A stretch of 64,000 nucleotides of DNA from Clostridia bacterium (GCA_017533795.1 JAFWIH010000005.1:1-64000); one strand, 5' to 3'; counted from the first letter of the stretch, positions 46,084 through 55,564 are shown. Notes: generated by a model not told the origin, from the sequence alone. A program made the numbers and translations.

Positions 46084-47073
46084 ATGGATGAACAAATTTT
46101 AAAAACTATAAATAAATATGAATTAATAAAATCTGGCGACAAAATAGTACTAGCAGTATCAGGCGGGCCAGATTCTATTTTTATGCTTGATATTTTAATT
46201 AAACTAAGAAAAAAAATAAATTATAACATTGTAGTTTGCCATATTAATCATATGATAAGGAAAGAAGCAGAAGCTGATGAAATCTTTGTTAAGAATTTTT
46301 GTGCAAAGTACAATATTGAATGTTTTATTAAAAGAATAGATGTTAGAGAATATGCCAATAATAACAAAATTGGAACTGAAGAGGCAGGAAGAATTGTTAG
46401 ATATGAATTCTTTGAGGAAATTCTAAAAAAGACACATTCAAATAAAATTGCTCTAGCACATAACAAAAATGATAAAGTAGAAACGATTTTAATGAATATA
46501 CTACGAGGCACAGGAATACAAGGATTAAAAGGAATAGAACCTATAAGAGATAATAAGTATATAAGACCTATAATTGAAATAGAACGAAAAGACATAGAAA
46601 AATACTGTAGGGATAATAATTTAAATCCAAGAATAGACAAAACAAATTTTGAAAATATTTATACTAGAAATAAAATACGTAATGTTGTAATTCCATATAT
46701 ACAAAAAGAGTTTAATCCAAGTATTGTAGAATCAATAAATAGATTATCACAAATTGCAACAGAAGAAGACGACTTTTTAAATGCTTATACAAAAGAAATA
46801 TATAAGAATATAATTATAGAAGAAAAGAAAAACCAAATTATCTTAAATTTGAAAGAACTAAATAAGCAAGATAGAGTAATAAAAAAAAGAATTATTTTAT
46901 ATACTATAAATAATCTATTTGGTTCAAATAACGGAATTGAAAAGATACATATAGAAGATGTCTTAAAACTATGTGAAAAGAATATAGGAAATAAGTATTT
47001 AACCCCAAATAAGAATATAAAAATTTTAGTAAATAAAGGAAAAGTTTTTTTTATTGTTACAAAAAACTATTGA
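46084..47073 (+). CDS. tilS: tRNA(Ile)-lysidine synthetase
   Basis: 329 residues, ATG 46084; the upstream ribosome site is weak. PP-loop SGGPDS at residues 26-31, followed by CHINHMIRKEAEADE and KIALAHNKNDKVETILMNILRGTG, all typical of TilS. It attaches lysine to C34 of tRNA-Ile(CAU) so that it reads AUA, a codon common in this AT-rich genome. It is shorter than the Bacillus and E. coli enzymes and has only a small C-terminal domain (YLTPNKNIKILVNKG). Its place before ftsH is conserved in Firmicutes; hpt, often between them, is absent. Confidence 0.9.
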   Translation: MDEQILKTINKYELIKSGDKIVLAVSGGPDSIFMLDILIKLRKKINYNIVVCHINHMIRKEAEADEIFVKNFCAKYNIECFIKRIDVREYANNNKIGTEEAGRIVRYEFFEEILKKTHSNKIALAHNKNDKVETILMNILRGTGIQGLKGIEPIRDNKYIRPIIEIERKDIEKYCRDNNLNPRIDKTNFENIYTRNKIRNVVIPYIQKEFNPSIVESINRLSQIATEEDDFLNAYTKEIYKNIIIEEKKNQIILNLKELNKQDRVIKKRIILYTINNLFGSNNGIEKIHIEDVLKLCEKNIGNKYLTPNKNIKILVNKGKVFFIVTKNY

Positions 47074-47129
47074 AAAAGTAGGCAAAATATGGTATATGTT
47101 ATATTGCAAAGGTAAAGGGAGGAAAACAG

Positions 47130-48932
47130 ATGAAAAATGGAATAAAAACACTAGCTATATGGTTAATAATAGGCATAATATTTATAGGAGTAGTTTCTGG
47201 TTTATGGCAAAACCAACAAACTAAAATGACATATTCAGACTTAGTATCTAGTATTGAAGCAGGTGAGGTTGATAAAATAGAAATGTCATCTAATGGTAAA
47301 ACTGCTACAGTTCAATTAAGAGGTGAAAAAACACTAAAAGAAGTCAATATTCCAAGTGTAGACAGTTTTATGGATTTTTCAAAAGATTATCTTAAAGATG
47401 GAACACTTGTATTAGATGGAAAGTCGGAATCAATATTTATAACGCTATTTAGTTTACTTACACCACTTGGACTTTTAGTTATCTTCTTGATTTTTTGGTA
47501 TTTTATGATGAGCAGCAATAATCAGGGTGGAACTAAGACTATGACATTTGGAAAAAGTAAAGCAAGACTTATTAACTCAACAGATAAAACTAAAGTTAAT
47601 TTTGATGATGTTGCAGGTGTTGACGAAGAAAAAGAAGAATTACAAGAAATTGTAGAGTTTTTAAAAAATCCTAAAAAATTTACAGATATGGGAGCACGTA
47701 TACCAAAAGGAGTGCTACTTGTTGGAAGCCCAGGTACTGGTAAAACACTTTTGGCAAAAGCAGTTGCTGGAGAAGCTGGAGTACCATTTTTTATAATTAG
47801 TGGTTCTGATTTTGTTGAAATGTTTGTTGGAGTTGGTGCTTCAAGAGTTAGAGATTTGTTTGAGCAAGCAAAAAGAAGTGCTCCATGTATAGTTTTTATA
47901 GATGAAATAGATGCAGTGGGTCGTCAAAGAGGAGCTGGACTTGGTGGAGGACATGACGAGAGAGAACAAACACTTAATCAGCTATTAGTTGAAATGGATG
48001 GATTTGCTGAAAACGAGGGAGTTATTGTTTTAGCAGCTACAAATAGACCAGATGTATTAGATAAAGCGCTTTTAAGACCAGGTAGATTTGACAGACAAAT
48101 AGTTGTTGGAAGTCCAGATGTTAAAGCAAGAGAACAAATATTAGAAGTTCATGCTAGAAGAAAAAGATTAGCAGATGATGTAGACTTAAGAGTTATTGCA
48201 AAAAATACATCAGGATTTGCAGGAGCAGATCTAGAAAATGTTTTAAATGAAGCGGCATTGTTAGCAGCAAGAAGAAACATGAATGAGATAGGCATGAAAG
48301 AAATAGAAGATGCAATGGTAAAAGTAACAATGGGACCAGAAAAGAAAACAAGAGTTAGAAGTGAAAAAGAAAACACTTTGACTGCATATCATGAGGCTGG
48401 TCATGCTGTTGTTAGTAGATTTTTAGAGACACAAGATCCTGTTCATCAAATTTCAATTGTACCAAGAGGTATGGCTGGTGGATATACAATGTATAGACCT
48501 ACAGAGGACAAATCATTTATGTCTAAAACAGAAATGGAAGAGAATATAGTTTCATTACTTGGTGGAAGAGTTGCAGAGAGTCTTATATTACATGATATTT
48601 CTACTGGTGCAAGTAATGACATAGAAAGAGCAACAAAAATTGCAAGAGACATGGTTACTAAATATGGTATGAGTGACAGAATTGGTGCTATAATGTTTGG
48701 CTCAGGGCAAGAAGAAGTATTTTTAGGAAGAGACTTTGCCCAAGCTAAAAATTATTCTGAAGAAACTGCAGGAATTATAGATGAAGAGGTAAAGGCAATA
48801 ATAGACAAAGGATACAATCGTGCAAGAGAGATTTTAACACAACATGTAGATAAATTACATTTAGTTGCAGGTGTATTACTAGAAAAAGAAAAAATCGAAG
48901 CGGATGAATTTGAAGCAATTTTTAATCAATAA
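47130..48932 (+). CDS. ftsH: ATP-dependent zinc metalloprotease FtsH
   Basis: 600 residues, ATG 47130 with GGGAGG. Two membrane helices (about 5-24 and 107-127) flank an outside domain. AAA module: Walker A G199-S-P-G-T-G-K205-T (Ser replaces the usual Pro at the second position), Walker [16 protein letters not shown], second region [11 protein letters not shown]. Protease: H421-E-A-G-H425 zinc motif, third ligand likely the Asp in [12 protein letters not shown]. It degrades membrane and short-lived proteins. Own promoter-like TTGAAA at 47070. Confidence 0.95.
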   Translation: MKNGIKTLAIWLIIGIIFIGVVSGLWQNQQTKMTYSDLVSSIEAGEVDKIEMSSNGKTATVQLRGEKTLKEVNIPSVDSFMDFSKDYLKDGTLVLDGKSESIFITLFSLLTPLGLLVIFLIFWYFMMSSNNQGGTKTMTFGKSKARLINSTDKTKVNFDDVAGVDEEKEELQEIVEFLKNPKKFTDMGARIPKGVLLVGSPGTGKTLLAKAVAGEAGVPFFIISGSDFVEMFVGVGASRVRDLFEQAKRSAPCIVFIDEIDAVGRQRGAGLGGGHDEREQTLNQLLVEMDGFAENEGVIVLAATNRPDVLDKALLRPGRFDRQIVVGSPDVKAREQILEVHARRKRLADDVDLRVIAKNTSGFAGADLENVLNEAALLAARRNMNEIGMKEIEDAMVKVTMGPEKKTRVRSEKENTLTAYHEAGHAVVSRFLETQDPVHQISIVPRGMAGGYTMYRPTEDKSFMSKTEMEENIVSLLGGRVAESLILHDISTGASNDIERATKIARDMVTKYGMSDRIGAIMFGSGQEEVFLGRDFAQAKNYSEETAGIIDEEVKAIIDKGYNRAREILTQHVDKLHLVAGVLLEKEKIEADEFEAIFNQ

Positions 48933-48949
48933 TACATTTTAAGAATAAC

Positions 48950-48993
48950 CCTCCAATTATAAGCATATAAATTAAATAGCTTATAATTGGGGG
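48950..48993 (+). promoter_or_regulatory. hairpin covering the ribosome site of the deacetylase gene
   Basis: Arms 48950-48964 and 48979-48993 pair over 15 bp (one G-U). The right arm ends in GGGGG, the only ribosome-binding candidate for the ATG at 49001. It could end ftsH transcription or restrict translation of the next gene. Confidence 0.55.
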
Positions 48994-49000
48994 TATTTAT

Positions 49001-49777
49001 ATGTTTTTTGTAATCAATAAGGAAAAACTAAGTAGCTATATTGTTTTAATAACTACAGTCTTAGTTTTATTTGTTATGGCAAGTAAAGTAACACCAAAAG
49101 TCAATACAATAGAAACAAGTGCAGATGTACAAAAAAAACTTCCAATATATAATGTAGAAACAAATGAAAACAAAATAGCATATACAATAAATTGTGCATG
49201 GAATGCAGATGATATAGATTTAATTTTGGATATTTTGGAAAAAAACAATATAAAAATAACATTTTTTTTAGTTGGAAATTGGGTAGATAAATATCCTGAT
49301 GCTGCAAAAAAAATAGCAGAAAGTGGAAATGAAATAGGGGTTCATAGTAATACACATCCACATGTAAACAATTTAACATATGAAAAAAATATTGAAGAAA
49401 TAGAAAAGTGTAGCAATAAAATTGAAGAAATAACAGGGAAAAAAACTTATTTATATAGGACACCATATGGAGAATACAATGATACTGTAATATCAGCTGC
49501 TCAAGAAAAAGGGTATATACCAATACAATGGAATATAGATACTTTAGATTATAATTCACTTACAGGTGAAGAAATGTGGAAAAGGATAAATGAAAAGATA
49601 GCAAGAGGGTCAATAATACTCAGCCATAATGGGACGGAACATACTGCAGATAGTTTAGACAAGATTATAAAAAATATAAAATTAAAGGGATATGAAATTG
49701 TTCCTGTATCAGATTTAATCTATAAAAATAATTATTTAATTAATAGTAATGGTACACAAATTATGAGAAATGAATAA
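49001..49777 (+). CDS. polysaccharide deacetylase family protein (PdaB-like)
   Basis: 258 residues, ATG 49001. N-terminal helix (about 11-27) anchors it to the membrane. NodB-type domain: the first motif, usually TFDDG, is degenerate here (NCAWNADD, 64-71) but keeps two Asp; the metal motif H115-S-N-T-H119-P is intact; then RTPYGEYN (153-160) and ILSHNGTEH. Members remove acetyl groups from peptidoglycan or other polysaccharides; PdaB is needed for spore cortex upkeep. The altered first motif leaves activity uncertain. Its ribosome site is inside a hairpin. Confidence 0.82.
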   Translation: MFFVINKEKLSSYIVLITTVLVLFVMASKVTPKVNTIETSADVQKKLPIYNVETNENKIAYTINCAWNADDIDLILDILEKNNIKITFFLVGNWVDKYPDAAKKIAESGNEIGVHSNTHPHVNNLTYEKNIEEIEKCSNKIEEITGKKTYLYRTPYGEYNDTVISAAQEKGYIPIQWNIDTLDYNSLTGEEMWKRINEKIARGSIILSHNGTEHTADSLDKIIKNIKLKGYEIVPVSDLIYKNNYLINSNGTQIMRNE

Positions 49778-49820
49778 ATTTCCAAACATGGGGTATACTA
49801 AAAACAAAAAGGAGAATGCA

Positions 49821-50312
49821 ATGTCTTTTGTAGGTATTATTTCAAATATTGAGGAATATAAACTTATAAAGAGTAAATTTGTGAATAATGGCAATATAAG
49901 AAAAACAGAATTAATTAATATTAATAAGAATAATATAGAAAATATGAAAAACATAAGATTTGAATTAATGGTGGTATGTAATGACTTAAAAGAATTAAAA
50001 AGACAAAAAGTTCTTCTCAATAAATTAATAGAGAATAGTAAATACTTGATTTTGAACATAGATAATAATATTACAGATTTTGATTTAGAAAATAAAAATA
50101 TACAAGTAATAACATATGGAATGAATCAAAAAGCAACAGTTACAGCTTCTTCAATAAAAGATGATGAGGTGCTGATTTGCTTACAAAGAAATATAGAAAA
50201 GATTAATGGAAAAAAGGTAGAAATGCAAGAATTGAAGAGAAAAAATAACATTGATTTCAATAATATCTATAATTTATTAGTTGTTTTTATACTAGAATTA
50301 TTATATAATTGA
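49821..50312 (+). CDS. unknown protein
   Basis: 163 residues. ATG 49821 has AAAGGAGAA before it and is preferred over an overlapping upstream ATG at 49770. No signal peptide. Pattern: MSFVGIISNIEEYKLIK, LKELKRQKVLLNKLIENSKYLILNIDN, then QVITYGMNQKATVTASSIKDDEVLICLQR and a hydrophobic C-terminus (IYNLLVVFILELLYN). The TYGxNxKATVTASS stretch faintly recalls the middle domain of Mur ligases, but there is no ATP motif, so no function is assigned. Confidence 0.65.
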   Translation: MSFVGIISNIEEYKLIKSKFVNNGNIRKTELININKNNIENMKNIRFELMVVCNDLKELKRQKVLLNKLIENSKYLILNIDNNITDFDLENKNIQVITYGMNQKATVTASSIKDDEVLICLQRNIEKINGKKVEMQELKRKNNIDFNNIYNLLVVFILELLYN

Positions 50313-50350
50313 AAAAAATTTACAAAATTAAACAAATTTAACTTTTTATG

Positions 50351-50379
50351 TAGACAAAACCAAAAAAACGTGTTATAAT
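50351..50379 (+). promoter_or_regulatory. promoter of the SSB-like gene
   Basis: TAGACA (50351-50356) and TATAAT (50374-50379), 17-base spacer. Confidence 0.6.
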
Positions 50380-50452
50380 AGGTAATGTAGAATTTTTTGA
50401 CGCATCAAGACAAAGATACAATAGATAAATAAAAAAATAGGGAGGAATAGAA

Positions 50453-51151
50453 TTGGATACAAATTATTTAGAAAATAACTACTTAACATTGGTAGGAAAA
50501 GTTACAGGAGAAAAAAGATTTAGCCATGAAATATATGGTGAAAGATTTTACATATTTGACTTATCAATAGCACGTTTAAGTGGAAATGCAGATGTAATTC
50601 CTGTAACAGTTTCAGAAAGACTAATAACAGATAGTATGCTTGAAGAAGGCAGAAAGCTAATGGTAAAAGGTCAATTTAGGTCTTATAATAGTTATGAAAA
50701 CGAAAAAAACAAATTAATATTAACTGTATTTGCAAAAGATATTGCAGAAGTTAAAGAACCAGAAATTGAAGAAGAAAATGATATGGTATCAAAAGATACA
50801 ATAACAAATGAAGTTGTATTAATAGGGTTTGTATGTAAAAAACCTATTTATAGACAAACACCATTTGGTAGGGAAATTGCAGATTTATTATTAGCTGTTA
50901 ATAGGGCGTATAATAAATCAGACTATATACCAACAATAGCATGGGGAAGAAATGCAAGATTTTGTCAGAACCTTGAAGTTGGAACACAAGTCAAAATTGT
51001 AGGAAGAGTTCAATCTAGACAATATGAGAAGAAATTTGAAGATGGAACATCTGAAATAAGAGTTGCTTATGAAGTTTCAGTTGGTAGCTTAGAAGTAATT
51101 CAAGAAGAAAAACCTGAAAACGAAGTTGACAAAGACGAAGCAGCAGTTTAA
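50453..51151 (+). CDS. single-stranded DNA-binding-like protein with two OB folds
   Basis: 232 residues from TTG 50453 with GGGAGG. It looks like two tandem SSB-type OB folds: about 8-100 (LTLVGKVTGEKRF...IPVTVSERLI...LMVKGQFRSYNS) and about 117-215 (EVVLIGFVCKKPIYRQTPFGREIADLLLAVNRAY...WGRNARFCQNLEVGTQVKIVGRVQSRQY). The second half is closest to ordinary SSB. The acidic tail (NEVDKDEAAV) is short and lacks the usual DDDIPF-like tip. It may be an auxiliary SSB or PriB-like protein. Own promoter and terminator. Confidence 0.78.
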   Translation: MDTNYLENNYLTLVGKVTGEKRFSHEIYGERFYIFDLSIARLSGNADVIPVTVSERLITDSMLEEGRKLMVKGQFRSYNSYENEKNKLILTVFAKDIAEVKEPEIEEENDMVSKDTITNEVVLIGFVCKKPIYRQTPFGREIADLLLAVNRAYNKSDYIPTIAWGRNARFCQNLEVGTQVKIVGRVQSRQYEKKFEDGTSEIRVAYEVSVGSLEVIQEEKPENEVDKDEAAV

Positions 51152-51179
51152 ATAAAAGATGTTTATAGTATATATTATA

Positions 51180-51216
51180 AAAAGTTTGAAAGGTATAGTC
51201 TTTTCAAACTTTTTTT
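51180..51216 (+). terminator. terminator of the SSB-like gene
   Basis: Arms 51180-51191 and 51202-51213, 12-bp stem with a long T-run. Confidence 0.85.
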
Positions 51217-51271
51217 GCTATAATATCAACCAAAGGAGATAGTTATTTTTGGTTGTAAAGGAGAGAGAAGA

Positions 51272-52939
51272 TTGAAAAAGGATAAAACAGTCTTTAAATT
51301 TAATATATTAGCAGTAGTATTAATAATTATTTTTTGTGTGTCAATTACACCTATAACATTACAAAATGACACTTATTATACAATTTCAATAGGTGAACAT
51401 ATCTTAAAAAATGGAATTGATATGCATGACCCATTTTCATGGCATAATATACCCTATACTTATCCACATTGGGGTTATGACGTGTTGATATATATAATAT
51501 ATTCGTGGTTTGGAATGGTAGGAATATACATTGCAACATGCTTTCTTTCTTCAATTTTAGGATTAGCAATATATGGAGTAAATTGTAAACTCGCAAAGAA
51601 TCATGTAATATCATTTCTAATAACTATGATATCAATGTTTTTACTTAAAGACTATATTGCAGCCAGAGCTCAGCTTGTAACGTTTATACTGTTTATTTTA
51701 ACAATTTATTGTATAGAGATGTTTTTAGAAACTAAGAAAAAATATTATGCAGCAAGTTTAGTTATAATTTCTATTATTATAGCAAATGTTCATGTTGCTG
51801 TTTGGCCTTTTTATTTTATATTATTCATGCCTTACTTAGGTGAATATATATTTTCAGTTGTAGCAGATACTATTATAGAGAAAAAATACACAAAGTATAT
51901 ATTGAAAAAAAGAATAGAAAAGCTATCAAAAAAACCTGGAAATGAAGAAAAAATTGCAAAAATGCAGATTAAGCTAAGCAAATTAAATATTAAAGTGGAA
52001 GCAATTAAAACTAAAAGAAAAGAATCTAAGAAAAATCCTTATAAGATTAAGATAAATAAAAATAAGACAACAAGATGGCTAATAGTTATTTTAATAATAT
52101 GTGTGTTAACAGGGCTACTTACTCCACTTGGAGATACGCCATATACTTATTTAGCAAAAACAATGCAAGGAAATACAACAAAAAATATAAATGAACATCT
52201 ACCTATGACAATTATAGAACATGAATATGTATTTTGCTTATTAATAGCTTATATAGCATTATTAACATTTACTACAGCAAAAATTGAGTTAAAGGATTTG
52301 CTTATGATTTGTGGTCTAGCATATTTAATGTTAGCTTCAAGAAGACAAGTAACTATGTTTGTTTTAATTGGTTCAGTTGTTATAAATAGAATGATGCTTG
52401 AAGCTATAGAAACAAACTTAAAAAAAGATGTAGAGAAAATAGTAATAAAAAAAATGACAACAAAAACTTGTATTTGTATTATTAGTGCACTTGTTTTGGG
52501 CATTAGTTTACACTTTATAGATGTAAAAAAAGATGATCAAATAGTAGACGAAAAATCATATCCTGTAGCTGCATGTGATTATATTTTAAAAAATATAGAC
52601 ATAAACAAGGCGAAATTCTACAATGATTACAACTATGGGAGTTATATGTTATATAGAGGAATCCCAGTTTTTATAGATTCAAGAGCAGATTTATATGCGC
52701 CAGAATTTAATACACCTACAGGCAAAGTAGAAGATGGAAAAGATATTTTTATGGATTTTATGAATGTGTCAAGTATTGCAACATATTATGATACTGTTTT
52801 TGATAATTATCAAATGACACATGTTATAACAACAAAATATTCTAAATTAGCAATGCTAATAAATAATAGAAATGATAAAAAATATAAAGAGTTATATTCA
52901 GATAACTATTTTATAATATATGCAATAGATAGAACATAA
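51272..52939 (+). CDS. polytopic membrane protein, GT-C glycosyltransferase-like
   Basis: 555 residues from TTG 51272 with AAAGGAGAG. First helix about 10-28, then an outside loop with QNDTYYTISIGEHIL and DPFSWHNIPYTYPHWGYD (acidic and aromatic residues, as in the first loop of GT-C enzymes such as PMT/ArnT). About ten further helices; a basic cytoplasmic insert (about 205-260, lysine-rich) splits the bundle. The C-terminal outside domain has FYNDYNYGSYMLYRGIPVFIDSRADLY. It is probably a lipid-linked sugar transferase; family level only. It may be co-transcribed with rluD. Confidence 0.65.
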   Translation: MKKDKTVFKFNILAVVLIIIFCVSITPITLQNDTYYTISIGEHILKNGIDMHDPFSWHNIPYTYPHWGYDVLIYIIYSWFGMVGIYIATCFLSSILGLAIYGVNCKLAKNHVISFLITMISMFLLKDYIAARAQLVTFILFILTIYCIEMFLETKKKYYAASLVIISIIIANVHVAVWPFYFILFMPYLGEYIFSVVADTIIEKKYTKYILKKRIEKLSKKPGNEEKIAKMQIKLSKLNIKVEAIKTKRKESKKNPYKIKINKNKTTRWLIVILIICVLTGLLTPLGDTPYTYLAKTMQGNTTKNINEHLPMTIIEHEYVFCLLIAYIALLTFTTAKIELKDLLMICGLAYLMLASRRQVTMFVLIGSVVINRMMLEAIETNLKKDVEKIVIKKMTTKTCICIISALVLGISLHFIDVKKDDQIVDEKSYPVAACDYILKNIDINKAKFYNDYNYGSYMLYRGIPVFIDSRADLYAPEFNTPTGKVEDGKDIFMDFMNVSSIATYYDTVFDNYQMTHVITTKYSKLAMLINNRNDKKYKELYSDNYFIIYAIDRT

Positions 52940-52959
52940 TAAAATAAAAGAGGTATTAA

Positions 52960-53865
52960 ATGAAAAAATTTATAGTAGATGATGAAGACATAAATAAAAG
53001 ATTAGATATATTTTTGTCAGAAAAAAATGAAAAACTTTCTAGAAGTGCTGTACAAAGATTAATAGATGAAGAAAAGGTAAAAATCAACAATAAAAGGGCA
53101 AAGGCCTCATATAAAGTACAGCTAGATGATGAAATTACTTTAGATGAAGTACCGGCTAAAGAAATTGAACTTAAAGCACAAAGTATTCCTTTAGAAGTTA
53201 TATATGAAGATAATGATATAATTGTTATAAATAAACCAAAAGGATTAGTTGTGCATCCTGCAAATGGAAATCCAGATGGAACATTAGTTAATGCAATAAT
53301 GGCTCTTTGCAAAGATTCACTTTCTGGAATTGGTGGTGAAATTAGACCAGGAATAGTTCACAGACTGGATAAAGATACAAGTGGTATTTTAATTGTTGCT
53401 AAAAATGATGAAGCACATATCAACTTAAGTGAACAAATAAAAAATAGAAATGTGAAAAAGGTATATTTAGCATTAGTTAGAGGTGTTGTAAAAGAAAACG
53501 AAGCAACAATAGATATGCCTATAGGAAGAAGCACTAGAGACAGAAAGAAGATGGCAGTAGATAAAAAAGGTAAAAATGCAATAACACACATCAAAGTACT
53601 AAGAAGATATGATGAATACACTTTACTTGAAGTGAGAATTGAAACAGGTAGAACTCATCAGATTAGAGTGCATTTATCTGAAATTGGCTATCCAGTTGTA
53701 GGAGACACTGTATATTCTAATGGTAAAAATAGATTTGGAATAGTGGGTCAATGCTTACACGCTAAATCACTTGATTTTAAGCATCCTATAACAGGAAAAG
53801 AGATGCATTTAGAAGCGGAGCTACCAGAATATTTTAAGAATATTATTAAGGAATTAGAGAAATAG
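52960..53865 (+). CDS. rluD: RluA/RluD family pseudouridine synthase
   Basis: 301 residues, ATG 52960 with AAGAGGT. N-terminal S4 RNA-binding domain (LDIFLSEKNEKLSRSAVQRLIDEEKVKINN), then the catalytic domain with IVINKPKGLVVHPA, HRLDKDTSGILIVAKN (catalytic Asp) and GRTHQIRVHLSEIGYPVVGD. It converts uridine to pseudouridine in 23S rRNA or tRNA. The exact paralogue (RluD versus RluA/YlyB) cannot be fixed by eye. Confidence 0.9.
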   Translation: MKKFIVDDEDINKRLDIFLSEKNEKLSRSAVQRLIDEEKVKINNKRAKASYKVQLDDEITLDEVPAKEIELKAQSIPLEVIYEDNDIIVINKPKGLVVHPANGNPDGTLVNAIMALCKDSLSGIGGEIRPGIVHRLDKDTSGILIVAKNDEAHINLSEQIKNRNVKKVYLALVRGVVKENEATIDMPIGRSTRDRKKMAVDKKGKNAITHIKVLRRYDEYTLLEVRIETGRTHQIRVHLSEIGYPVVGDTVYSNGKNRFGIVGQCLHAKSLDFKHPITGKEMHLEAELPEYFKNIIKELEK

Positions 53866-53890
53866 GTTATGTACAAAAGGAGGAATCATA

Positions 53891-54601
53891 GTGGAAAGAC
53901 TTCAAAAATTTCTAGCAAATTCGGGAATTGCTTCTAGAAGAAAGTGTGAAGAACTAATAATGGCTGGAAAAGTAAAAGTAAATGGTAAAATAGTTACTGA
54001 ACTTGGCACAAAAATCGAGCCAGGGGTTGACCAGGTAGAATATAATGGGCAAATTGTGAAACAAAATGAAAAAAAAGTTTATATTCTATTAAACAAGCCA
54101 ATAGGCTATGTTACTACAAGTCATGATCAATTTAACAGAGATACAGTTTTAGATTTAGTGAAAGCTAAAGAAAGAATTGTGCCTGTAGGACGCTTGGATA
54201 TGTATACATCTGGAGCATTGATACTTTCAAATGATGGAGACTTTATATATAAAGTAACTCATCCAAAACATGAAATAAACAAAACTTATACGGTAACTGT
54301 AAAAGGAATAATAACGGCTGAAGAAGTGCAAAAATTAAGAAATGGAGTAGAAATAGAGAATTATACAACAAGACCTGCAAAAGTTAAAATACTAAAAACA
54401 GATAAAGATAAAAATCAATCTAGATTGGAGATTACAATCCATGAAGGTAAAAATAGGCAAGTAAGAAAAATGTGTGAAGCTATAGGTAAAAAAGTACTTG
54501 CTTTACATAGAAGTAAGATTGGTGATATTGGAGTAAAAGATTTGGAGATTGGAATGTGGAGATACCTTACGAACAAAGAAAAAGAAGACTTACTTAAGTA
54601 A
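53891..54601 (+). CDS. rluB: RsuA/RluB family pseudouridine synthase
   Basis: 236 residues from GTG 53891 behind AGGAGG. S4 domain at the start (RLQKFLANSGIASRRKCEELIMAGKVKVNG), then YILLNKPIGYVTTSHDQ, VGRLDMYTSGALILSNDGD (catalytic Asp) and LEITIHEGKNRQVRKMCEAIG. It modifies a uridine in 23S rRNA (RluB type). It follows rluD by 25 bases, so two rRNA-modifying genes form a unit. Its last 12 bases overlap the convergent ttcA-like gene within a palindrome, and both products end KEDLLK. Confidence 0.9.
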   Translation: MERLQKFLANSGIASRRKCEELIMAGKVKVNGKIVTELGTKIEPGVDQVEYNGQIVKQNEKKVYILLNKPIGYVTTSHDQFNRDTVLDLVKAKERIVPVGRLDMYTSGALILSNDGDFIYKVTHPKHEINKTYTVTVKGIITAEEVQKLRNGVEIENYTTRPAKVKILKTDKDKNQSRLEITIHEGKNRQVRKMCEAIGKKVLALHRSKIGDIGVKDLEIGMWRYLTNKEKEDLLK

Positions 54602-54612
54602 GTCTTCTTTTT
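54579..54612. terminator. 34-bp perfect palindrome: shared terminator and shared C-terminal codons
   Basis: Symmetric about 54595/54596 (CTTAAG centre), flanked by A- and T-runs. It holds the last six codons and stops of both convergent genes. Confidence 0.85.
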
Positions 54613-55312
54613 GCCATCCTTTGATGTTTCTTGTAATTGCGCCAAATAAATTTGCTTCAACTTTGGGTATATCTCTTTTTATGTTATAAATCATATTTTT
54701 CATATCTTCTCTTTTGGAATTACCATCCATTGGACAAGCTTTAGGCATAACTTGAATATTATTTTGCTTAACAAATCTATTTGTGTCTTTTTCTTTTGCA
54801 TAAATAAGTGGTCTAATTAAAGTTATTTTAGTTCTATCCATGTAGCTTACAGGAGCAAATGTATTTACACTTCCTGTATATAATAAGTTAAGCATAAAAG
54901 TTTCTAAAACATCGTCTTTATTATGACCTAAAGCTATTTTGTTGCATCCTTCTCTAATAGCTACAGAATTTATAATTCCTCTTCGCAAATTTGCACATAA
55001 AGAGCAGGGATTTTTTTCATTTCTTATATCAAATACAATTTCTTTAATATTGCTATTTTCTATATATAGAGGAACTTCTAATTTATCACATATATTTTGC
55101 AATAAACGTGTGTCAAAAAATTCAAATCCAGGATGTATGCTAATTGCAATTATACTAAACTTTTTAGGGTAAAATCTTTGTAAGGCTTTAAAGCCGTGTA
55201 GCATAGTAATAGAGTCTTTTCCACCAGATAAGCACACTGCAATTTTGTCACCATCTTCAATCATTTTATAATCTTCTATTGCTTTTCTCATATAACTTAA
55301 TATTCGTTGCAT
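54590..55312 (-). CDS. TtcA/TilS-like PP-loop ATPase (tRNA 2-thiocytidine-type)
   Basis: 240 residues. ATG 55312 has AGGTGA upstream; an in-frame GTG at 55321 has no site. PP-loop CLSGGKDS near residues 28-35, then CSLCANLRRG with the C-x-x-C of the TtcA iron-sulphur site, KIALGHNKDDVLETFMLNLLYTG, and a later KACPMDGNSKRE cysteine. TtcA thiolates C32 of some tRNAs using ATP and an Fe-S cluster. Convergent with rluB, sharing 12 coding bases and a palindromic terminator. Confidence 0.88.
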   Translation of the reverse strand: MQRILSYMRKAIEDYKMIEDGDKIAVCLSGGKDSITMLHGFKALQRFYPKKFSIIAISIHPGFEFFDTRLLQNICDKLEVPLYIENSNIKEIVFDIRNEKNPCSLCANLRRGIINSVAIREGCNKIALGHNKDDVLETFMLNLLYTGSVNTFAPVSYMDRTKITLIRPLIYAKEKDTNRFVKQNNIQVMPKACPMDGNSKREDMKNMIYNIKRDIPKVEANLFGAITRNIKGWQKEDLLK

Positions 55313-55341
55313 TATTATCACCTATAATATTATATCATGGC

Positions 55342-55370
55342 TTGTCAATAGAGAAAAAGTATTGTATAAT
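55342..55370 (+). promoter_or_regulatory. promoter of the 55-residue gene
   Basis: TTGTCA (55342-55347) and extended TGTATAAT (-10 at 55365-55370), 17-base spacer, 20 bases before the ATG. Confidence 0.65.
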
Positions 55371-55390
55371 TCAAATAGGAGGTGCAAAAC

Positions 55391-55558
55391 ATGGGATTAC
55401 TTACAAATAAAGATGATGATTATAATGCAGGGCTTGCTTTAGAAAAAATGATGAAAGAATTTGATATAGATTTGGATGACGATATAGAAAAAACAGATGA
55501 AAAGAACAGTGAACGAATAGATAGAAGAAGAGAAAAAATAAAGAAAGAAAGAGAATAA
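55391..55558 (+). CDS. small charged unknown protein
   Basis: 55 residues, ATG 55391 with AGGAGGTG. MGLLTNKDDDYNAGLALEKM is followed by a very acidic stretch (EFDIDLDDDIEK) and a basic helical tail (RIDRRREKIKKERE). It has its own promoter and ends at a long hairpin. No family recognised; the strong signals make it a likely real gene. Confidence 0.65.
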   Translation: MGLLTNKDDDYNAGLALEKMMKEFDIDLDDDIEKTDEKNSERIDRRREKIKKERE

Positions 55559-55564
55559 AGGAGA

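Noticed and set aside
49101..49559. 152-residue minus-strand open frame
   Set aside because: Antisense to the deacetylase; rich in Leu/Phe/Tyr as expected from mirror reading of AT-rich coding DNA.
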